Shown here piece after piece: positions 31,994 through 41,459 of a DNA stretch of 64,000 nucleotides (the stretch's first letter is position 1; each line of letters starts with the position of its first letter). The notes under the pieces were generated by a model. The model was not told where the DNA came from. It worked only from the letters and a program-made list of their open reading frames with translations, and searched no databases. The translations under genes were made by a program, and so were the position numbers. This stretch comes from Areca catechu (taxonomy: Eukaryota > Streptophyta > Magnoliopsida > Arecales > Arecaceae), in NCBI GenBank assembly GCA_021397845.1, contig CM038038.1, positions 66,200,748 through 66,264,747 on the forward strand, given 5' to 3'.

Positions 31994-32877
31994 GGGTTTC
32001 TAACTTGCTTGCATGTTTTGAGTGTCTCTCTTTTTTACTTTGTCTGCTCGAAGTAGACTCCCCAGGACGTTCGGTCCTAGGAACGAAGCGAGGTGCAAGC
32101 CTCCTCTTCCCATTCCATGGGGTGTTCCTAGGGCGTGTAGGGGATCCGTTGGGTTACAACTTCGTAGCAGGAATTGTAAACGGGGGAAGCATTCTATTTT
32201 CAGTCTGTAACTATCCTGTTGAATGAATTGTTTCGCACTGCAAGTAACTCCAAATTGCATGATTTTTATTTTGTTGGAACCAGTATAATTGAAACTATTT
32301 CACATAATTATACTGTAATTTATTGGTTTCTGTGAAATTTCTGAGAGTTAAATTACAGCAATTCTGTTTCTATGTTTCTGCAATTCAATTTTTTTTTTGA
32401 GTGATCATCTCCTAATTCATCTTAAGGGCAATTGAGCATCTAAGATAAGGGGAGGAGTTGATAACCTCTCCTTAGCCCAAAACCACCACCCATTCATTCG
32501 ATCCTAAGCCTAATTTTAAAATTTATTAGACTTAATTTGCCCTAGTGGGCTAGGAACACCAACTAGTCAGGTCTAGCCTAGGGTTTAGTCAGTTTGTCTG
32601 GTTACTTTGTGTGTGCTTTGTACTCAGTGTCTAGAACGGTGATTCAGGGACTACATCCCGAAGGGCTTGTATGCTGGTCTGCCTACCTGGCCAATCACTG
32701 ATTGGTTTCTAGGATTGGCAATTAGGGACCTAACACTCCCCTTACACCTGCCTGGCTGAGTCCCGAGTTACACAGGCTAGCTTGCCACTCTGATTGGGCA
32801 TCTAGTTTGGTCTCTAGGTCTAGTTAGCCCGTAGTCATTTCAGTCGAGTCTCATTTGGTGTGCTTGCTTGCATCATC
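31994..32877 (+). other. CHR-1 leader
   Basis: No domain-bearing frame is seen. It contains AT-rich stretches and a region near 32640-32800 with CCTGGC and CTAGG phrases, resembling the leader of CHR-3 near 63600. It ends just before ATG 32878. Confidence 0.6.
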
Positions 32878-34734
32878 ATGTCCAACCGGAACGGAGTACC
32901 CTACCAACCTGTTCAAACCCAACCTGATTTAGAGGCCATGATTAGAACTCTTACCGAAAGTATGACCAAATTGAGTCAGGATATGACTGATACTGTTGCC
33001 CAGTTTAGAGACCGAGCTTAGGTACTTGAGGAGCCTAGGCACTGAAATTGGACCCCTGACTCAGAATTTGGTAGGCCCCAACCTCACCCACACCCAGAGC
33101 CTAGGAGACCTTTATACAGGGATCCTGAACCTAATCATTGGAGATTTGATCTAAGAGCCTATGACCATGATCTTGCCCCTGAGTCTAGCCCTAGGAGCCT
33201 ATACCCATACTTGGTTGACTCAGAGAAGGGACCCGTTAGGAACACCGAACCTTATGCACCCACTTTTGATGGAAGACAAGAGACATATATTAAGTGGGAA
33301 GAACAAATGGATCGGTATTTTGAGTGCACTAACATATCAGAATTAGGACAAGTTAGGTTGGCCAAAACCAAGTTCACCAAACATGCTAGGTCACATTGGT
33401 ATGCTATTGAGCGTGAGTGTTATCAAAGAAAAGAGGAAATATATACTTGGAGAGATAAGAGAAGTAAGTTGAGAGATAGGTACCTAGGTAGATCCTATGA
33501 GAAAAGACTTTTAGACCAATGGTACCAATTACGACAAGGTATTAGGCCTGTGTCTAAATATATCAAGGACTTCCAGTGGTATGGCATGAAATGCAAAACC
33601 ATTGAGACCGAAGCTCAGATCACATCGAGGTTTAGGGTTGGGTTACACCCAGACATTTATAGGAAGCTATGCCTTGAAAAGTCCAATAAATTAGACCGAG
33701 CCTACCAAGAAGCCCAAGACTATGAGTGGTCTTTAAGATATAACCAATCAAGTACTTTGGACTTAAAGCCAACCTCTACCAACTTGAGTCAAGTTTCGAT
33801 TGATCCGACATCCGTAGTGAACCAGACTTTTGTTTGTCAATTCCCACTTGTGTCACCTCTTGACCAGAAGGATAACACTGAGAAGGAGTTAGGCATGGCC
33901 ATCCCAAAATTAGTTGACCCGACCAGAGCCGTACTTAAAGAGGAATCAAAGGAGAATAGATTAGAACCTTTCAGTGAGATTGAGGAAGAAATATATGAGC
34001 CTGACATAAGTTTGATAGATAAATATGAAGAAGAAGAATTTGAGGATATCTCTCCCGATAATTCAATTAACCAACTCCTACCTAATGGGGTTATTAAGGG
34101 GACCCCTGCCACTCAAGGAATTCAGGAGCTAACCCTAAGAGAAGACCCTTTTGAGGAAGTTCAGGAAGAGGAAATTACACCAAATGAAAGTTTAAGTGAG
34201 AATACCCCTGAACTCATTGAGGAATCCAAAGAAGACACCCCTGAGTCAAATCTGGTAGAGAAGTGTGAAGAAGGAAGGGGTTCACAAGAATTGCCCATTG
34301 AGAAGGTCCAAGAACAAGATAAAGATAGTAGCTTAGAGGACTTTCTCGATAAACATTTCAAAGACCTTCCTAATAACCTTCCACCATCTAGGAGCACCCA
34401 GCCTATCCTAGAACTTGCACTTGTAGACCCTCCTAGAGCAAATCATGAGGTTTGGATGAGTGCACCTATAGAACAATGTCCTCATTTTAAGGTCATCCTG
34501 AATAACCAAGGTTTGTTTCTTGTTTCCAATAAGCCATCTCAAAACTCTGATTCTTATTTCCTACCCTTCCCTAAATCTTCTCATGTTTCTAGAGCTATGG
34601 GATTACACTTTACTGAGATCTCTAGGTTGCAAGACTCCTTAGAACCTATTAGGTTTGCCACCTACTTCTGGAAGACCTTGTGGCACCTACTAGGCATCCA
34701 TAATAAGTTTTCATGCTCTGCATGCCCTCCTTAG
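32878..34734 (+). pseudogene. CHR-1 gag with long acidic C-terminal extension
   Basis: ATG 32878 (MSNRNGVPY) opens the frame. Stops at TAG 33019 and TGA 33043 interrupt the N-terminus, and 507 codons remain open from 33211. The gag core is seen as FDGRQETYIKWEEQMDRYFE, TKFTKHARSHW and GIRPVSKYIKDFQWY. There is no CCHC zinc knuckle after the core. Instead there is a long Glu/Asp-rich stretch (about 33870-34400), then a segment with APIEQCPHFKVILNNQG. The open frame ends at TAG 34732. Retained openness of 1.5 kb suggests this gag stayed intact longer than the missing enzymes. Confidence 0.85.
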
Positions 34735-34918
34735 ACCCAAGGTCAAACCTAGAGAGCCTTAGTTTGTTAGGTTTAGACCTAGGGTTCCTTTGGAATAAAG
34801 TCCATTCTTTAGGAATGCGTCGTCAATTTAGTTTAGTTTTTCTTGACCCTTTACTAGGCTTTGGCTCAGATTTTGGTTTGATTGAGAGCACCAGGAATTG
34901 GGATTTGTATTTTGTCCA

Positions 34919-35737
34919 GGGCTGGAATTTGCATACAATGACTCGGTCAATAGGTCTACAGGTAAGAGTCCATTTGAAATTGTGCATGGTTACAAACCTC
35001 ACACACCTCTTGACCTAGCTCCTTTACCAGTCCACACACGAGTCTCAAAGTCTGCTGAAGTTTTTGCATAGCATATAAAAGACTTGCATAAAGAAATTCA
35101 TGCCAAAATAAATTTAAGTAATGAAACTTATAAGAAGTTGGCTGATTCTCAAAGACAAGTCAAAACTTTTGTTGAGGGAGACTATGTAATGATTAGGTTA
35201 AGGCCTGAACGATTTCCTCCTGGAACCATTAGAATGTTACATGCTAGAGGAGCTGGACCATTTAGAGTGGTGAAGAGAGTAGGGTCCAATGCCTATGTGC
35301 TCGCGTTGCCTTCAGAACTAGGCATTAGCTCCACTTTCAACATTACAGACCTAGTAGAGTATAGAGAGCCAGCTGTGATTCCCAGTGAGCCTTTTGAGCC
35401 TAATCCTGCTCTTGAGAGTGAATCCAACCCTGTGTGTCCACCAACAAACTGGCCTATGTGGAAAGAGCAGATTGAAAAGATCCTGGACGATCAGGTTATC
35501 TCTACTCATAATCGAGGATACCAAAGATACCTGGTCCGCTGGCAAGGAAGGCCAGATTCTGATGACTCTTGGATCTTCCGAGATGAATTACAAGAGCTGG
35601 ATCCAAATCTCTTGGAGAGATACCAGAGCCAACTTGATCCATACTCGATAGGGTCGAGTTCCTCCCACCCCGGGAGAATTGGTGCGGGCACCAGACTCAG
35701 AAGAAGACTTCAGGGCTCCATCTGGATCTCTGATTGA
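34919..35737 (+). pseudogene. CHR-1 integrase C-terminus with chromodomain, reading into the LTR
   Basis: The frame begins within the end of the integrase core (NDSVNRSTGKSPFEIVHGYK). It has one TAG at 35069, then 217 open codons: the GPY-type module (RLRPERFPPGTIRMLHARGA, ISSTFNITDLVEY) and a chromodomain (YLVRWQGRPDSDDSW) at about 35528-35572. The aromatic residues of the chromodomain cage region are largely kept. The codons for HPGRI make up the polypurine tract CCCGGGAGAAT, and the frame ends at TGA 35735, 58 bases inside the 3' LTR. Catalytic integrase residues are absent. Confidence 0.88.
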
Positions 35738-37481
35738 CCTTGCCCGAAGAATTAGGGTTTTCTGGTTTTGTAATAAAGGTTGACTCGGTCAATTCAATTT
35801 TTAGTCTTGAGTCTATATTTCCCTGCAATTTAAATTTTGTTGAGTCATGTTGACTCAGTACAAGTCCTAGTAGTGGTCTAGGTCTTCTCCAGGTTGGTGC
35901 CACTTTTTTTTCAATCAAGTCAAGGTCCAGGGTGCCACATTTTCTCTCCCAGGCTCAAGCAAGTGGGCGCCACACTCCCAGCCACACGCCAGAATACAGG
36001 AGGCGCCACATCTCCATCCAGTGTCTTTGGTCCCTACACCACAAGAAGTAAGTTCCTTTTTTTTCTTGCACCACTTGGGAGAGAAATCCATCAAGATACC
36101 TCAATCCAAGGAGGAGCCAATTTCTTTCCAGATAAACCCAAGCCAGGATGGTAAGAATTTTTCTTGAAGAGAGGATCAAGGAGGTGCCCCACAATGTTTC
36201 ATAAAAATCCAAGTTATAAAAGGGAAGAGAGCATGTCTTGGAGACGAATTCAAGGAGGTTCCCAAAAGTTTCCAAAAGTTCTAAAGCCATGAAAGGAAGA
36301 AGCCTAAACTTGTGGAGCAAGACTAGGAGGTGTCCAAATGAGCCAAACCATGAAGGAAAAATCCTTGATTCATGGACAGAAACTAGGAGACACCCCCATA
36401 ACCTGCCATTTGGAGCTGATTTTCAAATTTTCTTGGAGTTTTTGGGCTGCCCACTCATGGAAGGAGTCTTGGAAAGAGAATTTGATGCCTAAAGTGTGGG
36501 TTAGTCCTATTAGTCCCACATGGGAAATGTATAAAATTTTATTTCTTTGTTATGTCTATATATTCAACTCTATGTAACTCTTGAATTTAATGATGAATGA
36601 AATCAATTTCTTTGTGAGCAACTTTGTGTTTCTCTCTTCCGCGCTTGTATTCAAGTGTTGAGCTCCGTGAGGGAGTGATTCCGGGTTCTACAGGAACCTT
36701 GAGGAGGTGTGAGATCTCCAAACCCTACCAAAATCCTAGGTTAGCCACTTCAATTCCAAACCCTAGCCGCCCATCATCTTCTTCATTCCACCAATCATCC
36801 AAACCCTAATCTACCTCATCATCTCATGGCCGCTCTCTTCCAAGTAGAGGCCGACCACCAGCATCCAGGTCCAGATCGGCTACTTCGAATACAGAGCAAA
36901 TCCCAGAGGAAGTCAGATCAGCATCCAGGAGAATCAGGATTTCAGCAACATCAATTTTTCAAGTTCTTCTTATCTAGTAAATCCTTTCTTTGAGTATCTG
37001 GTTCCTTAACTTGTTCTTCTTCTTTCCCAGATCCTGAGTTCAGGAGAAGCCAACTCTGCCAAAGGACCAGTATTGGAGGATCCATTGCGAAGATATCCGA
37101 ATCCGAGGATCCAATAATCTGCTCGAGAGAGTCCTTCCACCAAACTCTGTGAAGATCACTGCCTGGTACATAACCCTTCCCTTCTCTTTATTTCTATCCT
37201 GTTGAAAGTTCAGAACGAAACCCTAGCTCTGGGAGTTTCTCAACCCCCAGCGATCCTTTACTTCTGAACTACTCTGATAATCTAGTTTCTTTGAATTGTG
37301 CTTTCAATTATTATATAGTTTCTTTCAATTTAGTTTAACTTTCATTTGAGTCAAAGCCGACTTCCGAAAATATATAAAAAAATAAAATAAAAATAAAAAT
37401 ATACATTAATTTTAATTTGCTTCCGCATTCCACATATCCATTCTGCATCATTTTTGGTATCAGAGTATCCGCCCTGCATCA
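35680..37481 (+). repeat. CHR-1 3' LTR
   Basis: It starts TGGTGCGGGCACCAG after purine tract CCCGGGAGAAT and ends GCCCTGCATCA, followed by AATTA. It is near-identical to the 5' LTR throughout, including the embedded primer-site-like TGGTATCAGAG at 37455-37465. Confidence 0.93.
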
Positions 37482-37486
37482 AATTA

Positions 37487-37917
37487 TCAGAGTAGAATTT
37501 GGAAGAATGAGAGGATCAGCAGAGGCCTTTACTAAAGCTCAGGCTAGTGAGCTTATTGCTCTACAAGAAGGGAACAAGAAGATTCAAACCGAGCTGAGCA
37601 TAGTGTGGGTCTTTCTAACCATGCTATCTTCAGACATTCAGGCTCTTGGAGCAGCTAGACCTTCAGTTAGTCAACCAGCACCTCATCCTAGTCAGCCTGC
37701 ACCTCATCCTAGATAGCCTACAACACATTTTGGACAGCCTCCATCTTAGTCTACTCAGCCACCACCTTTTGTTCCTCCTGGTCTATTTGACCCAGAATCT
37801 ATCTCTTCCAAACCACCACCTGAAACATCCACTAGCATTAGAGGACCTTCTAATATACCTAAATCTTGGCTAGGTAGATCTAAAAACATTTAGGTAGAGC
37901 CTAGTGATTGTGACTAG
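37487..37917 (+). pseudogene. SIRE-3 envelope-like gene, downstream part
   Basis: The frame from 30136 resumes here. It has a helical segment (ASELIALQEGNKKIQTEL) and a Pro/His/Ser-rich tail with PAPHPSQPAPHP. In-frame stops are TAG at 37714, 37747, 37891 and 37915; the last may be the original end. No TAA or TGA occurs in frame. Confidence 0.8.
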
Positions 37918-38667
37918 ACTAAAGCTTTTATATCTGCTTTCAAACTTTTGTAATCTATATTGAAAATCCTTGAATATAATGAAATTATATGTTTCTTATG
38001 TTTTCAATGTGATTTGTGGAATGAATGGTATTGTTAATGTGATTTGTGTATACAACTCAAGATAAATTTAAATTAGAATATCAAAATTTTTTTAAGAAAC
38101 TAAAATTATCTCAAACAATCTTGTCAATCTTCTCATTCTATTTCAAAAATCAAGATTTATGTACATAATAAAGGGGGAGAATGATTCTAGTTGAATACCA
38201 TTTTTATTATTGATAAAAAGGGGGAGAATGATATTGATATTGAATGATATTGAATGCATGGAAAATCATGTTGTTTCAAAATTTTCAGAACATACAACAA
38301 GGGGGAGAAAAATTTTTTGAATGTCTTAAATTTATTTATAATTGCACTCAAATTGTGCAAATTTTCTCTGATTAGACCTTGCTACAAGCATTTGTTGATA
38401 TCTCAAGTTTTGATACCTTTTACCAACCTAAAACTCTGATACATTTCTGGCAAAAACGGCTTTTGATAACTGTTTCTTATGATACATATTGATCTTATTT
38501 CAAAAGCTCTGATACATTGTCTATATGCAAGCTCTAATACATTGATTTCAAATATATTCTTAGCATATAGTTCATACATGTTAATATTTACTTCCAAAAA
38601 TATTTATACATGTAATTGTAAAGTATTTCCATGCCCGGTGTTTTTTCATCATCAAAAAGGGAGAGAT
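37918..38667 (+). other. SIRE-3 3' UTR with multiple polypurine tracts
   Basis: Non-coding and AT-rich. GGGGGAG runs occur at about 38172, 38220 and 38301, and AAAAAGGGAGAGATT (38654-38668) precedes the LTR. GCTCTGATAC occurs at 38506-38515 and near-copies at 38433-38442 (ACTCTGATAC) and 38531-38540 (GCTCTAATAC). Confidence 0.7.
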
Positions 38668-40340
38668 TGTTGACCCCTTGAGTGATTTTGATGATAACAA
38701 AATATTGGAGCATGTATTTGTCTTACTAACAACTCTTCAAGTGAATTACAAGTTTTTGTAGGATTATATTAATGCCCAATTGCAACTCCTACAATCTTAT
38801 TATATGTTATGTGTTGCGTTGTAAGTGTTTCATGTAAAGAAGAACCCAAAGAAAAATTGATGTAATATTCATGAAAAAGGGTTACTTCTATATGTTTTCT
38901 AAGCTTAAATTCTTTAGTATTTGTTGATTAGTTGAGTTAGGAAGAATCTTATGTGTTGAAGAGTTGCTGGATAAATTCTAAAGAAAAGTAAAAGTTTTTA
39001 TTGAAGATTCACTTGAGCCGACTCGCATGAAGAGAGCCGACTCTAATCCATGGCATGGTTGAAGAATTCTGGAATGTAGAGATTCGAGCCGACTCAGAGG
39101 AACCTGAGCCGACTCATCCAGAGCATCATTTCTTGAATTAGATAGGCAAGCTGACCTGAAAGAAGTTCGAGCCAACCCATTTATTCAGTCAGGCATCCGA
39201 GTCGACCCTTCAGGCATCCGAGCAGACTCCTCTAGAGTCCAAAAAAATCAATTCTGAGAGAACAGTCAGGAGAGCCGACTTGAAGGAAACCGAGTCGACT
39301 CCTCTAGAGTACAACTTTGAAGACATGAGAATCCGAGTCAACCTAACTAAGGTGAGCCGACTCAACCAGAGTATGGAATTATCGACACTGAGGATCCGAG
39401 CTGACTCGATTGTGGCTAGCTGACTTGACCAGAGTGAAGAATCAACTCTTTGAGATTCCGAGCCTACTCGAACGTCGATTCCAGGCAGGTAACGGCTAGT
39501 ACCAGAACTTTATTTTTGAATTTAAAAAGTGCTCCAACAATCAAATGTCAAGTTCCAATGGTCTACAATGACTATATCCATCCAAGAAGAGTACAAGAAT
39601 CTATCAATGATGGATTTAGACAACCTTTGAAGAAGCTAATGCTTAATTGAATATTAAAAGAGCTTGTGAGCAAGAGAGCACAAAAAGAACATTCAAGTCT
39701 GCCTTCAAGTCTTCACCAACTCCTACCAGAAGCTTGAAGTACTTATTGAAGTAGAAGAGGAAGCTATTGAAGTGCATTAAAGCCCATTTAAGAAGGCTTC
39801 TCTTGAGCTGCAACTGCAACCATCAAACAACTTGGGTTTGTCATTAGTTGCTTACTTTCTTTTAAGTCTTTGTGAGTTTGTTGGGTTATTGGTGAGCCCA
39901 TTTTAAAAACCAAGTTGGGTTGTTAGTGATCCTATTTTAAAGCTAATAGCATAAGGGTTTTTGGCGAGCCTGGTTAAAACCAAGGTTAGGTTCTTGGTGA
40001 TCCTATTCAAAATCAAGTGTTGGGTTCTTGGTGATCCTGTTGAAAACCAAGTGTTGGATTTTGGATTTTGAGCCTGGTAAAACAATCCAACTATATTCTG
40101 GTAGTGAATATAGTAGAAATCCTAAGTGGTATCTTGGATAGTGGACGTAGGAGCGAAGGTACTCTGAACCACTATAAATTTGCTATGTTTGCATTGTGCT
40201 TTTTCTATTTGCATTTGCTTTCACTCTTACTTATTTAAAACACAGCACCTACCACTAAAGTAGATTTAAAAGGGCACATATCTGATTAATTTTTTAAATT
40301 CCCAATTCACTCCCCTCTTGGGAAAGCCACCTGGGCAACA
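38668..40340 (+). repeat. SIRE-3 3' LTR
   Basis: The 1673-bp LTR begins TGTTGACCCC and ends CACCTGGGCAACA. Its U3 motif array (39005-39480) has units such as GAGCCGACTC and GAGTCGACTC instead of TGTCGACACA. Short GGTT...TTGGTGA-type repeats lie at 39870-40090. Same layout as the other two SIRE LTRs but more divergent in motif. Confidence 0.87.
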
Positions 40341-40342
40341 TA

Positions 40343-40444
40343 GTTGAAGCCCTTCCTTATGGAGCCTACTACCTTGCCGAGCTTAATTGCGCCCAATTTC
40401 CACGAACTTGGAATGCCAACAATTTAAAGATGTACTACCAATGA
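40343..40444 (+). pseudogene. TAT-2 pol C-terminus, 33 codons
   Basis: The translation VEALPYGAYYLAELN followed by FPRTWNANNLKMYYQ and a TGA at 40442 is the end of a Tat integrase. It matches the pol end of TAT-1 (RPWNVDNLRKYYQ). It is too short for automatic gene calling and is the anchor for the orientation of TAT-2. Confidence 0.8.
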
Positions 40445-40509
40445 TGTAAGGATTCCTCTTATTAATAAAAAAATTCCTTGTAGGAATATTACTACCCGAC
40501 CCCAGGTGT

Positions 40510-40900
40510 GACGACCGAAGCCGAAAAACTCCAAAAGCCCCGCACTCAATCTGTTGAACTCCCAGTTTGATGACAGCAAGCCGGGAAACTCTAGAAGCCC
40601 CACACCTCGAAGCCAAGAAACTCCAGAAGCTCGGCACCTCAAAGCTAGGAAGCTCCAGAAGCCCCGCACCTTATAGCTAGGAAACTCCAGAAGCCCCACA
40701 CCTCAAAGCTGAGAAACTCTAGAAGCCCTACACCTCGAAGCCGGGAAACTCCAGAAGCCCGGCCCTCGAAGTCGAGAAACTCTAGAAGCCCCACACTCAA
40801 TTCGCTTAACTCCTAGTTCGGCAACAGCAAGCCAGGAACTCCAAAAGCCCCGCACCTCGAAGCCGAGAAGCTCCAAAAGCCCCATACTAAATCCAATGAA
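40510..40900 (+). repeat. ~32-bp minisatellite after the TAT-2 pol stop
   Basis: Units read AAGCCCCACACCTCGAAGCC plus GAGAAACTCCAG, with about ten degenerate copies. Two longer units (near 40545 and 40797) include CTCAATNNGNTNAACTCC, giving a higher-order pattern. Location just downstream of pol matches the 45-bp array in TAT-1, but the units are unrelated. Confidence 0.85.
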
Positions 40901-41459
40901 TTCATGGTTCGACGATAGTTAGCCAGTAGATTACGAAAGCTTCGCACCTCGCCTGCCGAACCCCAGACTGGTGAGGACATCTTCAGGACTTCTTAAGCTA
41001 AGCTCTCAAGGTTGGTGGCATCCGGGGCACCTGGGGATGGTTTCTCAGGCCCCCTCGAGCAATCCACTAGTTTTTAACTTAGCCAGAAAGTCCCCAAGAT
41101 AAGCAACCAGCTCCGAGAAGATGCATGGAGTCCTGCAACAATGATTCCGGCATAATGGAGGTAACATGTGAAGTTCCTTAATTTTCTCCCTAGCTATCTA
41201 CTGTGCTCGGAACCCTATCGAGATGGACTGGAAGCCGAATGCCTCAAGATGGGGCATTACAACAGAAATATATGCATGAGCAATTGCCAAAGGGATCTGA
41301 GACAACCAAAAGAACAAGAATCTGATGGAAGGAAATGACATTTCATTGAATTCAGGTTGAACAATTACATCATTAGAGGATGCCCTCGATAGGCCGGGCG
41401 GTCCGAAAATAAGAGAAAAAGTAAGTCCCTAAATACGAAGAGTAGATAAGTAAACTAAG
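40901..41459 (+). other. TAT-2 non-coding interval
   Basis: No coding pattern was seen. On the minus strand this is the 3' flank of the antisense gene. AT-rich parts near 41340-41460 could hold its polyadenylation signal. Confidence 0.45.

Larger units (their letters stand above)
30137..37481 (+). mobile_element. CHR-1: complete non-autonomous chromodomain Ty3/gypsy element
   Basis: LTRs of 1801 and 1802 bp (30137-31937, 35680-37481) are flanked by AATTA at 30132-30136 and 37482-37486. The interior holds an initiator-Met primer site (tandemly repeated), a leader, gag (32878-34734), a 185-bp spacer and the integrase C-terminus with chromodomain (34919-35737). Protease, RT, RNase H and most of integrase are missing, so it could only have moved with proteins from a relative. 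The LTRs differ at relatively few sites, so insertion is recent relative to the rest of the nest. The chromovirus lineage is uncertain (Galadriel-like is one guess). Confidence 0.93.
29055..40340 (+). mobile_element. SIRE-3: 3' part of a SIRE/Maximus-type copia element, split by CHR-1
   Basis: It consists of an envelope-like gene (29055-30136 and 37487-37917), a 3' UTR with purine tracts, and a 3' LTR (38668-40340). CHR-1 inserted in the envelope-like gene, with AATTA on both sides. The right end abuts the last codons of a Tat pol gene at 40343, so SIRE-3 probably inserted into TAT-2. The pol part is absent from the window. Confidence 0.85.
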
